Numbered from the stretch's first letter, positions 36,151-46,315 are shown. The stretch is 64,000 bases of DNA from CAVTPD01 sp963736575 (GCA_963736575.1 CAVTPD010000001.1:930001-994000), one strand, 5' to 3'. Program-made: numbers and translations. The notes: generated from the letters alone by a model not told the origin.

Positions 36151-37149
36151 ATGATAAAAATTGGAATTAACGGATTTGGAAGAATTGGGCGACTTGTTTT
36201 TAGAGTAGCACAGGAAAGAAACAATGTAGAGGTAGTTGCCATCAACGATCTAATGGATGTTGAATATATTGCCTATATGCTGAAATACGATTCTACACAT
36301 GGTCAATTTAAAGGAGAAGTTGCGGTAATAGATGGGGAATTAGTGGTAAACGGTAAACCTATTAGAGTTACAGCAGAAAAAGATCCTGCAAAAATTAACT
36401 GGGCTGCGGTTAGTGCAGACTACATTGCCGAAGCCACAGGAGTATTTTTGACCAAAGAAACTACAGAAGCGCATTTAAAAGCCGGTGCAAAAAAAGTAGT
36501 AATGACAGGTCCGTCTAAAGATGATACCCCCATGTTTGTAATGGGTGTAAATCAGGAAAAATACACACCGGATTTAGAAATTGTTTCTAACGCATCTTGT
36601 ACCACTAATTGTTTAGCTCCGCTGGCGAAAGTACTAATGGACAATTGGGGAATAGAAGAAGGTTTAATGACTACGGTACATGCGGTAACAGCCGCTCAAA
36701 AAACGGTAGATGGTAATTCTGCTCGTTCTTGGAGAGGAGGAAGAGGCGCTTACCAAAACATTATTCCTTTTTCTACCGGTGCAGCTCAAGCGGTAGGTAA
36801 AGTAATTCCCGCTTTGAATGGTAAAGTAACCGGAACTTCGTTTAGAGTACCCGTGCCTAATGTTTCAGTAGTAGATTTTACGGTACGTTTAACTAAACCA
36901 ACTACGTACGAAGAGGTGAAACAGGTATTCAAAAGAAGTGCTGAAAATGAAATGAAAGGAATTTTAGGATATACTGAAGACGCCGTAGTTTCCAATGATT
37001 TTCTGGGTGATTCTAGAACATCAATTTTTGATGCCGATGCGGGTATTATGCTTTCTCCAACATTCTTGAAAGTGATCTCGTGGTACGATAATGAGTGGGG
37101 GTATTCTAATAAAGTGGTTGATTTAATAGAATTTATTTCGGCTAAATAA
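36151..37149 (+). CDS. gapA: Glyceraldehyde-3-phosphate dehydrogenase
   Basis: Glycolytic enzyme of 332 aa making 1,3-bisphosphoglycerate. NAD-binding GINGFGRIGRLVFR at the N-terminus, the catalytic cysteine in SNASCTTNCLAP, the catalytic histidine in TTVHAVTAAQ, and the C-terminal WYDNEWGYSNKVVDLI are all present. A TetR-type operator lies in its promoter, so it may be controlled by the gene just upstream; a short MITE-like element follows it. Confidence 0.96.
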   Translation: MIKIGINGFGRIGRLVFRVAQERNNVEVVAINDLMDVEYIAYMLKYDSTHGQFKGEVAVIDGELVVNGKPIRVTAEKDPAKINWAAVSADYIAEATGVFLTKETTEAHLKAGAKKVVMTGPSKDDTPMFVMGVNQEKYTPDLEIVSNASCTTNCLAPLAKVLMDNWGIEEGLMTTVHAVTAAQKTVDGNSARSWRGGRGAYQNIIPFSTGAAQAVGKVIPALNGKVTGTSFRVPVPNVSVVDFTVRLTKPTTYEEVKQVFKRSAENEMKGILGYTEDAVVSNDFLGDSRTSIFDADAGIMLSPTFLKVISWYDNEWGYSNKVVDLIEFISAK

Positions 37150-37181
37150 TACATGCAAAAGCAAAATAAAAATTAATAAAA

Positions 37182-37320
37182 GGGCGGTCTCAAAAGCTCG
37201 TCATAATGATCAAAAGTTAAGAACCAGATTAGTTAATACATTCTTTTCCAACAGAAATAGATATCTCTCCTAACTACTTGGGATTAGACTGACGACATTC
37301 ATTGACTTTTGAGACAACCT
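37182..37320. mobile_element. MITE-like element with GTCTCAAAAG ends
   Basis: About 139 bp bounded by imperfect terminal inverted repeats: GGCGGTCTCAAAAG on the left and CTTTTGAGACAACC on the right, with weaker inner matches. The end sequence resembles IS termini common in Bacteroidota (IS1182-like). No transposase is inside. The right end is followed by a T run, so it could also act as the gapA terminator. Confidence 0.5.
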
Positions 37321-37537
37321 TTTTTATAAATCTATGATAGATGTAATGTTTATCGTTAGGATGGACGTGTCTTTTTGCGTTCATGAATTTATTCTGAATA
37401 TAAAGAATGATTTATTAAAGGGTTTTTAAACTGTGTTTATATCCTTTCTATAATAAAATTAAAGGCTATTTTGATAGTGATTCTATTACTTTTGATTGCA
37501 GGGTATTTAAATGACTAGTATTAATTATAATTTTTTG

Positions 37538-37545
37538 TATTTTTG
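37538..37545 (+). promoter_or_regulatory. -7 box of the giant adhesin gene
   Basis: TATTTTTG, an exact TAnnTTTG match, 83 bp before the ATG. No convincing TTG at the right distance was found. Confidence 0.4.
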
Positions 37546-37628
37546 AAGTTACCTATTTCATCATAAGGGTATATAAGTATATAATTAGGAAGCACAACTT
37601 TTACAATTGAATATATAAAACTGTCAAA

Positions 37629-38681
37629 ATGAAAATTTTACGTTTATCATTAATATTATTCTTACTGAATTCTTTGAACCATGTTTATGGTCAAGAATTT
37701 ACAGTGTCTGGTGGTGGTCGTTTTTCGCTTTCAGTAAGTGCAACGGGTGAATTGTATTCCTGGGGAGACAATTCAGACGGTCAACTAGGTGACCCAAGTT
37801 TCGGAGCTCAAACTAACACTCCTCAAGTAATAACAACATTTCCTTCAGGTACCTTAATTCTTCAAGCAGATGGTGGTTCTGGTTCTCATTCATTAGCATT
37901 AGATTGCGATGGTTATGTATGGGCTTGGGGCGGTAACTGTGATGGTCAAGTTGGTAACGGACAAGGAGGGCGAACTTTAGCTCAAGTTAAAAGTGGTTCG
38001 TGTTCTGCGGCTGATGTTACTTCTCCAGCTCAGGTATTGAAGGGTGAGCAAACCGTAGCAGATGGGCAAGACGGTTCTAATTTTCTATCAGACGTTAAAT
38101 ATATTACTGGTGGTAATGTGGCGTCCTATGCTATTGTAGGTCCAGATAGAGCATTAATGTCATGGGGGTCAAATGTAGGTACGTTTTACACACAGAGTGG
38201 TCAAACAAGTGAAATAGCTGGTTTATTAGGTAATGATAATACTACAATGGCTTTTTCTAATACTCCTGTATATGTTAGGGATAAAAATGGGAATATATTA
38301 AGAAATGTATTACAGGTTGATGCTTCGGATGCAGCAGCAGTAGCTTTAACGGATGATGGGAATGTTTACTCTTTTGGTTATAATGGTAATAATAGTACTT
38401 TAGGTCAAGGCACCGCAGCTCAGGTGGGGTCTTTTACCGCTAATAGAGTTGAGAGTGGCACATCTAATGGTAATTACACTGCTACAGGTTTTTTAAGTGA
38501 TATTGTTCAGATTACAGCAGGTGACCAACATGCTCTTGCCATAGATGCTAGTGGTAATGTATGGTCATGGGGAGCTGGTTATGCCGGTCAAGCAGGACAT
38601 GGTCAAACAAATGGAAGTACGTTTCCAGGGGCTACACTTGTGACTTCGGGACCTTCTGGTAAGTACCGTTCCTTTAGCTAA
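37629..38681 (+). CDS. Giant adhesin, N-terminal fragment with RCC1 repeats
   Basis: 350 aa from the true start. The signal peptide ends near HVYGQ (residue 22). RCC1 (beta-propeller) repeats are visible as YSWGDNSDGQLG, WAWGGNCDGQVGNG, YSFGYNGNNSTLGQG and WSWGAGYAGQAGHG. Reading continues in another frame after about 38660 as VPLANATFVSASQIG. In eukaryotes RCC1 propellers bind proteins; in secreted bacterial proteins their role is unknown. Confidence 0.75.
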   Translation: MKILRLSLILFLLNSLNHVYGQEFTVSGGGRFSLSVSATGELYSWGDNSDGQLGDPSFGAQTNTPQVITTFPSGTLILQADGGSGSHSLALDCDGYVWAWGGNCDGQVGNGQGGRTLAQVKSGSCSAADVTSPAQVLKGEQTVADGQDGSNFLSDVKYITGGNVASYAIVGPDRALMSWGSNVGTFYTQSGQTSEIAGLLGNDNTTMAFSNTPVYVRDKNGNILRNVLQVDASDAAAVALTDDGNVYSFGYNGNNSTLGQGTAAQVGSFTANRVESGTSNGNYTATGFLSDIVQITAGDQHALAIDASGNVWSWGAGYAGQAGHGQTNGSTFPGATLVTSGPSGKYRSFS

Positions 38682-38718
38682 TGCTACTTTTGTTTCTGCT
38701 TCCCAGATAGGTTCTGCT

Positions 38719-39525
38719 GTGGTAGTTACAGAAAACGGAAACGGATCATTATATACTTTTGGTGGGCCGGGTACTTATCCTTTAGGGGGAGAAACTTTTG
38801 CAAACAATACGCATGGAGGTCAGTTGGGTTTAAACCAGACAGGTGCAACTGCTGCTGATAAACCAGAAACTTTTGAACCAACTCAAGTTACTCAGTTTAG
38901 AGACGGTACTACTTTAATTAATGCGAATGACGTTAATGTTGTAGCAGTTTCAGATGGTGATGGAGTATTCTATGTGATTACACAAGATAAAACAACCTTA
39001 CAACGCGAGATATGGGTTATGGGGGCTAACAATAAAGGGCAGTTAGGGTTGGGTAATACCTCATCAAGATTTATTCCAACTAAACTAAGTGGTATATCCA
39101 ACATAGCAGAACCATGTCCTGAAGCTGATCTTGGAGCTGATTTTGAGGTTTGTTATGGTTTTACTGAAGAATTATATGCTGGTTCAGAGGCCAGTACTTA
39201 TGAATACAAGTGGACTTGGATAGATGAAGATGGAGTTGAGACAGATGTTACTCCAACAACTGATGCAGCAAGGCTAGAAGTAATTGAAGCAGGTACCTAT
39301 ATTGTAGAAATAACTCGTAATTCTGCTGGTGGATGCTCCTCATGTCCTGAAGCTATAGATGAAGTAGTAATTTCTTATAGTGCACCGGATTATTCAGAGC
39401 CTACAGATAGTTTGTTTTATTGCGGTACCAATACGGTTAAGTCTTATGTAGAAACAACAAATCCTACCGCTGTTTATGGCTGGTTTAATACTGAAAGTTC
39501 TACAGATACCTTGCAAAAACTATAG
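38719..39525 (+). CDS. Giant adhesin, second fragment (last RCC1 repeats and first PKD-like domain)
   Basis: 268 aa internal piece, not a separate gene. It starts inside an RCC1 repeat (YTFGGPGTYPLGGETF), has WVMGANNKGQLGLGN, then a PKD-like domain (ADLGADFEVCYG to EVVISYS). It continues after about 39510 in another frame as AKTIGDAKESLDIS. Confidence 0.65.
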   Translation: MVVTENGNGSLYTFGGPGTYPLGGETFANNTHGGQLGLNQTGATAADKPETFEPTQVTQFRDGTTLINANDVNVVAVSDGDGVFYVITQDKTTLQREIWVMGANNKGQLGLGNTSSRFIPTKLSGISNIAEPCPEADLGADFEVCYGFTEELYAGSEASTYEYKWTWIDEDGVETDVTPTTDAARLEVIEAGTYIVEITRNSAGGCSSCPEAIDEVVISYSAPDYSEPTDSLFYCGTNTVKSYVETTNPTAVYGWFNTESSTDTLQKL

Positions 39526-39608
39526 GAGATGCCAAAGAAAGTTTAGATATCTCTACCGCTACAGTTAATTCAGATAATTGTATTAGGTTATGGGTTGGTG
39601 ATGTTACT

Positions 39609-42097
39609 GTGTATAAGGGAGAGGTTTTTAAACAAAATGAGTCTTGTGATCCTACATTCTCAGGAAATGGTGGTAGTCTGAATAACAACCAGGCTCAAGG
39701 CCCTAATAATCAAACAAGGTTTGAAGCATTTTCATCTTTGAATCTAACTTCTGTTGATATAGCGGTTATTTATGACGTATATAATGCTGGACAGTCTGTT
39801 TCAGGTGATTTGAATTTCGCTGTTTATGGAGGAGAAGCTGGATAATAACAATAATTATATAGCGGATCAAACTAAATTAATATCAAATTTCACGTTTCCG
39901 TTAGTCATACACGTACAGGTGGACAAACAGTGGTTCAAACTTATACAGTTCCTTTAGATATTGATATTGATGGAGATCCTAACGGAAACCCTTTCTTTAT
40001 TTCCTTAGCGAATGTGGCTCTTACAAATAAAGCTGGTACAGGTGATATTAAGATTGGTTTAGCTGCTTGTCAACAAAATCATGTCAATATAGTGGATGAT
40101 CTAACGGGTGATATTTTACATATGACTGGTATGACTCAAAATTTTCAAAACAATCAAACGGGAGGAAATTTAAAAGGGGGACATTTCTTTAATCTTAATT
40201 TTGAAAAAGGTTCAGATTATGTTTGTGGTCGTATTCCGGTAGATCTATTTATAAGAAATGCCCACCATGTACCCAACCAGACGGTTTAACAGTAGCGTAT
40301 AATACTACTACTGTTGCAGATGGCGGAAAAGTAGAGACATGTGAAGGCACAGCAGTAGATTTAGAGTTAACAGCTACTTGGCCAACACCTGATCCTTTAT
40401 CCGTAGATAAAGACTTTGAGTTTTATGTTTTAAACTCTTCAGGTGTTGAGATATATACAAGTACGGCTATAGATGGAGGCACAGCGCCAAATTTAACGGG
40501 ATCATCAGATACTTATTCGATTCCAGCTGGAACAGTAGATCCAACTATTAATGGAATTTACACGGTTGGGATAAGAAATACTACAGGCTGTGTATTGGAA
40601 CAGACAATTGAGATAGAAGTATTGATGCCTTACCAGTCCTTCAGTAACCACTACAGGAACTGATTTAGAATACTGTGAAGGTTTAACAGGCGTAGATTTA
40701 ACAGGAACGGATGGTATTAGTGATGTTTCTACAGTAGAATGGTACGAGTGGGATGGAACTGCAATAACAGGAGCAAGTTTAGGGGCAACGTACACAATTA
40801 ATAGATATAACCGGAACAAAGGACTATGTTATAGTAGCTACGAATGGAGAATGTGAGGAAACATCCTTAGCGGTAACGGTAACAGAGAACCCGACCCCAA
40901 CGGATCCTGTAGTAACGACCCCAGTAGAGATCTGTGCAGGAGCGCAGTTGGATTTAGTATCTACTAGTAGTACCACGGGCACAGGTACTATTGAATACGC
41001 ATGGACAGGACCAAACAGTTATACAAGTACGGTACAAAACCCTACGGTAGCAACGGCAGCGGCCACAACGGATGCAGGCACCTATAGTGTTACAGCGGAA
41101 ATAGACGGTTGTTTCAGCGATGCCGTAGATGTAGTAGTAACGGTTAATCCTGTACCGGTATTAGACTTAACAGCAGATGATGTCACGTTATGTGAAGGTT
41201 CAAGTACAGTGATTACAGACAATAACTTTGCCACAGGTCATTCTTATAGCACGGCAACAATAACACCAACAGGAACAGGCGCAAGTGTTGTAGATAATGG
41301 AGATGGAACGTTTGACTTTACAGCAGGCGATGCAGATGTAACGGTAAGCATGATCCCAACGGATGCCAATACATGTGTGGGAGTATCTGGAGATATAGCT
41401 ATAGCAGTAGACGAAGCAATCCCAACGGCAGTAGTAGGATCGGATGCAGACATTTGTATAGCGGACGCAGTTACCTTAAGCGGAAACGATCCAAGCCCAG
41501 GAATAGGTACGTGGACGGATAACGTAAAGACAGGCGGAGATGGAAATGTAAGTTATACAGCGAATCAATTTAATTCTAGTTTAACAGGCTTAGAAGCTGG
41601 TGAAGCAGCTAGCGATGACTTGGACGATTAGTAGTACCAATGGTTACTGTGCAGATGAGTCAGAGAGTTATACAATAACAGGAAAAGGGATAGCGGATCC
41701 AACGGTATCGATAACGAATGCAGATCCAACGACTTTGTGTGTTGGAGATGTAGTAACGATCACAGCCACGGGAAACAATGGAGGAACCTTGGATGAATAC
41801 GAATTCACAGACGCTAATGGGGGAAGCCAAGGCCCTACAACAGGAGCGAACACGTATGATTTTACGGTAGTAGCCGGAACGACGACCATAACGGTAGAAT
41901 ATACTTCTAACTCAAGTTGCCTAAGTGCTCCAACAGCTAATAAAGCTACAGCTACAATAGATGTAATAGGAGTAGAAGCCCCAACGGCCACAATTTTAAC
42001 CCCAACGACAGACCCTGCTTATGTAGGGAATGCAAATCCATATCCAATTACAGCGTACAGCAGCAGGTACAGGTTATACAGGCGTATGGACAAGTGA
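39609..42097 (+). CDS. Giant adhesin, middle fragments with Ig/PKD-like repeats
   Basis: Internal stretch read in several frames. Recognisable modules: a jelly-roll-like region near 39.6-40.2 kb (FTF/TVPLDIDIDGDPN), then repeated Ig/PKD-like units with CEG or CAG motifs (VETCEGTAVDLEL, VEICAGAQLDLV, VTLCEGSSTVITD, TTLCVGDVVTITA). The largest open pieces are 40948-41631 and 41600-42097. None has its own promoter or signal peptide. Confidence 0.55.
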
Positions 42098-42366
42098 AAG
42101 TGGAGAAGGAGCTATTACAGGAACAGGAGAGGATGTAGATGTAACAGGTAATGACAACAACTGCAGCCATCCGAATAACGAAACCGTAGTAAGATGGACG
42201 GTAAGTGATAATGCAGGAGAGTATGTCCGGCAGCCTTTGAAGAGAAGACTTTAGTACGAGTAAATAACACGATCCCTAATTTAGGAGCAGACCAAGAAGT
42301 ATGCGTAGGGATGCGTTTAACCTTAGTCGGCCACTTCGGAAATTATTTAGCGAGTGAAACGGCGGT

Positions 42367-44886
42367 ATGGGAAGATGGCGGAACAGGAGTATTAACGCAT
42401 GTAGGAACAGGAGAGACAGCGACTTTAGACACAAGTACACCGGTAGGAGTGTATACGATAAAAGTAACAGTAGACAACGCAGATTTAGACACGTCAAATC
42501 CCTCAACGAGATAGTAGTAACAGTAACGGCTGCTCCAGTGGCTACGTTAATTACCCCAGAAAGCGGAATGACTGTTCAGACAGGCGGCGCTACGCAGGAT
42601 GTAGAAGTAACGGATTTAGGATTGGGTTATGAAATAACATGGGCTATCACAGGTTCAGGCAGCCCAAGTATATCAGGAAACACAGCTACAGAAACAGCGT
42701 CAGGTTTAGTATTGAATGAGACGTATACGGTAGATGTAGTGGTAAGTGATACAGGAGGTGTATGTCCAAGTGATGATGACCAAGGTTTTATAGAAAGAGT
42801 AGATAGAAGTGTTGCGAAGATCACCTCAAGTGATGCAGATGCTGAAGCCTGTTCGGATACTTTAATCACAAGTACAGGAGAGGTATTATTAACAGGAAGC
42901 ACCGTAGGATTCCCTAGTGCACCATTTAATGAAAAGGCAGAGTGGGTAGATATAGACGGGGCTTTAGGAACGCCAAATGGAACGTATACAACGCCAACAT
43001 TAACCATTGATACGGAATTAGCAGCAGGGACGTATAATTTCACATATACAATAACCAATGATAATTTTCCAACAAGCCCATCGGTAGCTACCTATGTGTT
43101 AACGGTAATAGACGTACCTGGACAGCCAAGTATAACGGGTCCTGCAAGTATATGTGAAGACAGTATAGGCACTTATAGTGTAGGATTAGTACCTACAGCT
43201 ACAGACTATATGTGGAGGTTATCTAATAGCCAAGCGATCATCAATACAGGTCAAGGAAGTGATGAAGTTAAGGTAAACTTTATTCAACAAGCCGCAACAA
43301 CAGGAGCGACAGGAACAGGTGTAACGGTAGAAGTATCGGCAAAGAACGAATGTGGTTTGAGTATCCCCGCTACGGAAACGGTAACGGTGAACTTAAAGCC
43401 AAGATCGGCGGATTACTTAAACTCTATTGTAGAAATACAAGGAGGAGGCAACAGTATCTGTGAGACCACTACAGGGGAAGTACTAGAAACTACACCAACA
43501 GGAACAAACCATACAGAATACAGATGGAGTTTTGGAGGATTAGATTTAGGAACGACCACAAGTGCTACTCTAAATGTATCGAAATCAGAAATGCCAGCCT
43601 TTACGGATGCTGCCTCAACTATAATAGTAGAATACGGCAACGCCTGTGGATATTACGGAGCAGAAGCAGATACTACAATAGAGTTATTATCAGAAAAGCC
43701 ATTTGAGGTAGCTTTAAGCTTAGACAATGAATCGCCCTTAGATTCGGTACTCACAAGAGACTTGTATGCGATCTGTGGATTAGAAAGCGCGTATGATATA
43801 AAAGTAGAAGGCGGATCGGGAGTAAACTTAACGGGAGTAGATGTAGAATATGATTTTACAATTGTTGGAAACCCAACAGGAGGAATACCATCCAATCAGT
43901 CAGATGGAAGTTTACTTCTACCAGGCATCGAAAACTTAACAGACGGAGACATTATAGTAAATGCTAGTTTAACAGATCCAAGTCAAGGCTGTTTTACTAC
44001 AAGTACAGCCAGTGATCAAATTAGTTTACGAGATTATACGTTTGAAGCATTTACTATTGTAGGAGATAACTTGATTTGTGAGAGTGACAATGACCTATCT
44101 CTATCGGTAAGCTCGGGTCAAGCGACGGCAGACGATAAACACTATAAGATAGAAGAGGCAATATGGACCTTGGGAGACGGTAGTGTTTTAACAGGTACAA
44201 CGATCACGCTGGGGAGTCCAAGTCAACAAGGAGATATAAGTGTAGAATTAACGAACATCAAGGGTTGTCAAGAGTTCTACAGCAAAGCAGAGAATGGACC
44301 GTTTGAGGTAACTATAGATGAGAAACCGGTAATCATACTAGAAGGGAAACCAGTAATTACAGTACCTGTAGATGTAAACAACGACTTACCGGAATACCAG
44401 TTGAATGGTTATGTGACGAACTTACAACCTACAGATTATGTAGCAAGCTGGAACGCTGAAAGCTTAACGTCAAAACTAACGGAATCGGAGATATTAGCAT
44501 GGTTGAATGACCAAAGCATAGTAAATCCAATAATAGATCCATTAGATGAAGAAGTAGCTAGATTGGTAGTAACAGTAGTAAACGGAGCGTGTGAGAGCAA
44601 AGACAGCATAGATATAAGAGCAACGAAACCGTTTTTACCACCAACGGCATTTACCCCTAACGGAGACGGTTTAAATGACAGCTGGGTAGTAGAAGGCTTA
44701 ACGGCCTATAACAAAGCGGTGATGAAGGTATACAACAGATGGGGTCAATTAGTGTTTGAGAAGTACGGCGGATATTACGATCAGTTTGATGGGAAGAACC
44801 TACCGATGGCCACGTATTATTGGACGGTAGAATTTAACGAACCCGACAAAGCCCCGGAATCAGGGACGGTAACGATCTTGAAGTAG
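42367..44886 (+). CDS. Giant adhesin, C-terminal fragment with type B sorting domain
   Basis: The longest open piece; in-frame coding for the adhesin begins at about 42500 (NEIVVTVTAAP). It carries Ig/PKD-like modules with paired cysteines and ends in the gliding-motility-associated type B domain: FTPNGDGLNDSWVVEGL, then VYNRWGQLVFE and a final GTVTILK. Residues corresponding to 42.8-43.4 kb are paralogous to the gene at 7281. T9SS export and surface attachment are expected. Confidence 0.78.
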   Translation: MGRWRNRSINACRNRRDSDFRHKYTGRSVYDKSNSRQRRFRHVKSLNEIVVTVTAAPVATLITPESGMTVQTGGATQDVEVTDLGLGYEITWAITGSGSPSISGNTATETASGLVLNETYTVDVVVSDTGGVCPSDDDQGFIERVDRSVAKITSSDADAEACSDTLITSTGEVLLTGSTVGFPSAPFNEKAEWVDIDGALGTPNGTYTTPTLTIDTELAAGTYNFTYTITNDNFPTSPSVATYVLTVIDVPGQPSITGPASICEDSIGTYSVGLVPTATDYMWRLSNSQAIINTGQGSDEVKVNFIQQAATTGATGTGVTVEVSAKNECGLSIPATETVTVNLKPRSADYLNSIVEIQGGGNSICETTTGEVLETTPTGTNHTEYRWSFGGLDLGTTTSATLNVSKSEMPAFTDAASTIIVEYGNACGYYGAEADTTIELLSEKPFEVALSLDNESPLDSVLTRDLYAICGLESAYDIKVEGGSGVNLTGVDVEYDFTIVGNPTGGIPSNQSDGSLLLPGIENLTDGDIIVNASLTDPSQGCFTTSTASDQISLRDYTFEAFTIVGDNLICESDNDLSLSVSSGQATADDKHYKIEEAIWTLGDGSVLTGTTITLGSPSQQGDISVELTNIKGCQEFYSKAENGPFEVTIDEKPVIILEGKPVITVPVDVNNDLPEYQLNGYVTNLQPTDYVASWNAESLTSKLTESEILAWLNDQSIVNPIIDPLDEEVARLVVTVVNGACESKDSIDIRATKPFLPPTAFTPNGDGLNDSWVVEGLTAYNKAVMKVYNRWGQLVFEKYGGYYDQFDGKNLPMATYYWTVEFNEPDKAPESGTVTILK

Positions 44887-44951
44887 AGGGTAAAACAAAC
44901 AAGAAACAAGAAACAAGAGTAAAAAAGAAAAACAAGAATAACTATAAAACC

Positions 44952-44987
44952 AAAGCCCATCAGAATCAACTTCTGATGGGCTTTTTT
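44952..44987 (+). terminator. Terminator of the giant adhesin gene
   Basis: Perfect stem AAAGCCCATCAGAA / TTCTGATGGGCTTT with a 5-nt loop and T run. Just before it lies a purine-rich stretch with three AAACAAG-like units (44890-44920). Confidence 0.9.
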
Positions 44988-45067
44988 ATTGGTTAAGATT
45001 TAGTAACCCCGTTTTCAATTATAGACCCACTTTTGGGGACCGTACTCTTTAGATAGTGTTTCAGTGA

Positions 45068-45769
45068 TTAGGGCAGTATTTTTTTAATTTCTAGTAGTTT
45101 AAAAACCTCGTGTTGCACTCTTAGTTTTCTTCGGTCAATTCGCATTTCATTAAAAAAGATGTGATCCATTCTACTTTGTTTGGCTCCTTTAATATCTGTT
45201 TCTAAATTGTCACCAATCATAATGCATTCTTTTCTATTCGATTTTATGCGGTCTAAAGCAAAGCTAAAAATCCCCGTATGTGGTTTTTGATAACCAGAGT
45301 TTTCTGAGGTAATTAATTCTGAAATGTAAGGTTCTAAACCCGCGTATTTAATTTTAGTTTCTTGTGTTTCCTGAAAACCATTAGTAATCACATGTATGAT
45401 GTGGTCATTACTCAAATGTTCAACCACTTCTAAAGCACCTTCTATCAGTTTACCTTTTTTGGGACAAGTATTAATGTATTCGTTATCAATTGTTCTGGCT
45501 AATTCTGCGTTGTTGTATTTAAATTTTTTAAAGAGAAGTTTAAAACGCGTATCTCTTAATTCTTGCTTAGATACCTTATTCTGATTGTAAAGCATCCACA
45601 TCTTCTGATTGATTTTTAAGTATACTTCTATAAATTTTTCAGAATGGGTGTTTAACTTTTCCGCCAGTTGGTAAGTAATAAAAAGTTCTTCTAATGTTTC
45701 GCTAGAGTTTTTATCAAAATCCCAAAGAGTATGGTCTAAATCAAAGAAAACATGTTTGTACTTTTTCAT
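45068..45769 (-). CDS. yjjG: HAD hydrolase, YjjG-like nucleotidase
   Basis: Phosphatase of 233 aa. Motif I is FFDLDHTLWDFDKN, the typical start of YjjG-type pyrimidine nucleotidases. Motif II is HVITNGFQ, and motifs III/IV are the lysine in YQKPHTGIF and MIGDNLETDIKGA. The family dephosphorylates noncanonical pyrimidine nucleotides in the cytosol. Its start overlaps the stop of the ArsR-type gene by one base, so the two form an operon. Confidence 0.86.
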   Translation of the reverse strand: MKKYKHVFFDLDHTLWDFDKNSSETLEELFITYQLAEKLNTHSEKFIEVYLKINQKMWMLYNQNKVSKQELRDTRFKLLFKKFKYNNAELARTIDNEYINTCPKKGKLIEGALEVVEHLSNDHIIHVITNGFQETQETKIKYAGLEPYISELITSENSGYQKPHTGIFSFALDRIKSNRKECIMIGDNLETDIKGAKQSRMDHIFFNEMRIDRRKLRVQHEVFKLLEIKKILP

Positions 45770-46167
45770 TATAATTCGGGTAGAATATATTTTTTTTGAA
45801 TATTGTGTAGCCTTCTAAGTGCCAATGTATTGTTGGCGTACATGGTCTTAAAAGTCTTAAGGTCTTGTTGTAATTGTTGGTCTTTTTGCACGGGTCTCAG
45901 AAAACGTTCTGTGGTTTCTAAAAATTCATCTTTAATTCTATAATAGGTCCACTGGTCGTGTTTTTCGGTAGTTAAAAGGCCATTGTTTTTTAAATAAATT
46001 ACATGCCTAGACGTTTTAGCCTGTGTATAGTCTAAAATCTGTTCTAAGTCCGAAACACACATCATTTCAAAACTCTTAATCAGGTTTAAAATCCGTATTC
46101 TAGATTCATCCGAAAAGCACTTGAAAATCTGTGTAGCAGTAGTAAGATTTATAGCTTTAAGCCGCAT
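45769..46167 (-). CDS. ArsR family transcriptional regulator
   Basis: 132-aa winged-helix regulator: DESRIRILNLIKSFEMMCVSDLEQIL, then the recognition helix region YTQAKTSRHVIYLKNNGLL, and the wing DQWTYYRIKDE. The usual metal-binding ELCVCDL is present only as EMMCVSDLEQ, with one cysteine, so metal sensing is uncertain. It is translated together with the HAD nucleotidase gene. Confidence 0.88.
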   Translation of the reverse strand: MRLKAINLTTATQIFKCFSDESRIRILNLIKSFEMMCVSDLEQILDYTQAKTSRHVIYLKNNGLLTTEKHDQWTYYRIKDEFLETTERFLRPVQKDQQLQQDLKTFKTMYANNTLALRRLHNIQKKYILPEL

Positions 46168-46315
46168 AATAAAGATTCTAGAAATTAGACCAATGAAAGA
46201 ACTCTAAAAAGCTCTTTTAAACTGAAAACTGAGAAATCAGTAATTATTGATATTTCCTATTCTATTTAATTAAGTTATTATAAACCTGAAATTACTATTT
46301 TTGATTTAGATATAA

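Larger units (their letters stand above)
37150..37628. other. Intergenic region between gapA and the giant adhesin gene
   Basis: 479 bp without a protein gene. The first part holds the inverted-repeat element at 37182-37320. The second holds AT-rich sequence with TATTTTTG at 37538-37545, a good -7 box for the adhesin, leaving a leader of about 80 nt. Confidence 0.6.
37629..44886 (+). pseudogene. Giant T9SS adhesin gene (RCC1 propeller, Ig/PKD repeats, type B CTD), frame-broken
   Basis: One gene of about 2,400 codons read across all three frames. The order is signal peptide, RCC1-type repeats, Ig/PKD-like repeats, then a type B (gliding-associated) sorting domain. Frame changes lie near 38660, 39510, 39845, 39886, 40245, 40620, 40637, 40800, 41615, 42055, 42222 and 42500. 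After each the protein continues plausibly and I saw no other stop. An extra G at about 42056 (ACAGC-G-TACAGC) is a clear single-base case. Either the assembly is faulty here or the gene is freshly decayed; the intact form would be a surface or gliding adhesin. Confidence 0.75.

Noticed and set aside
37629..44886. Programmed ribosomal frameshifting in the giant adhesin
   Set aside because: Twelve shifts in both directions, most without slippery sites, cannot be a translational programme.
44890..44925. AAACAAG repeats as a CRISPR or functional repeat array
   Set aside because: Units of 7 nt without spacers; simple low-complexity sequence before a terminator.
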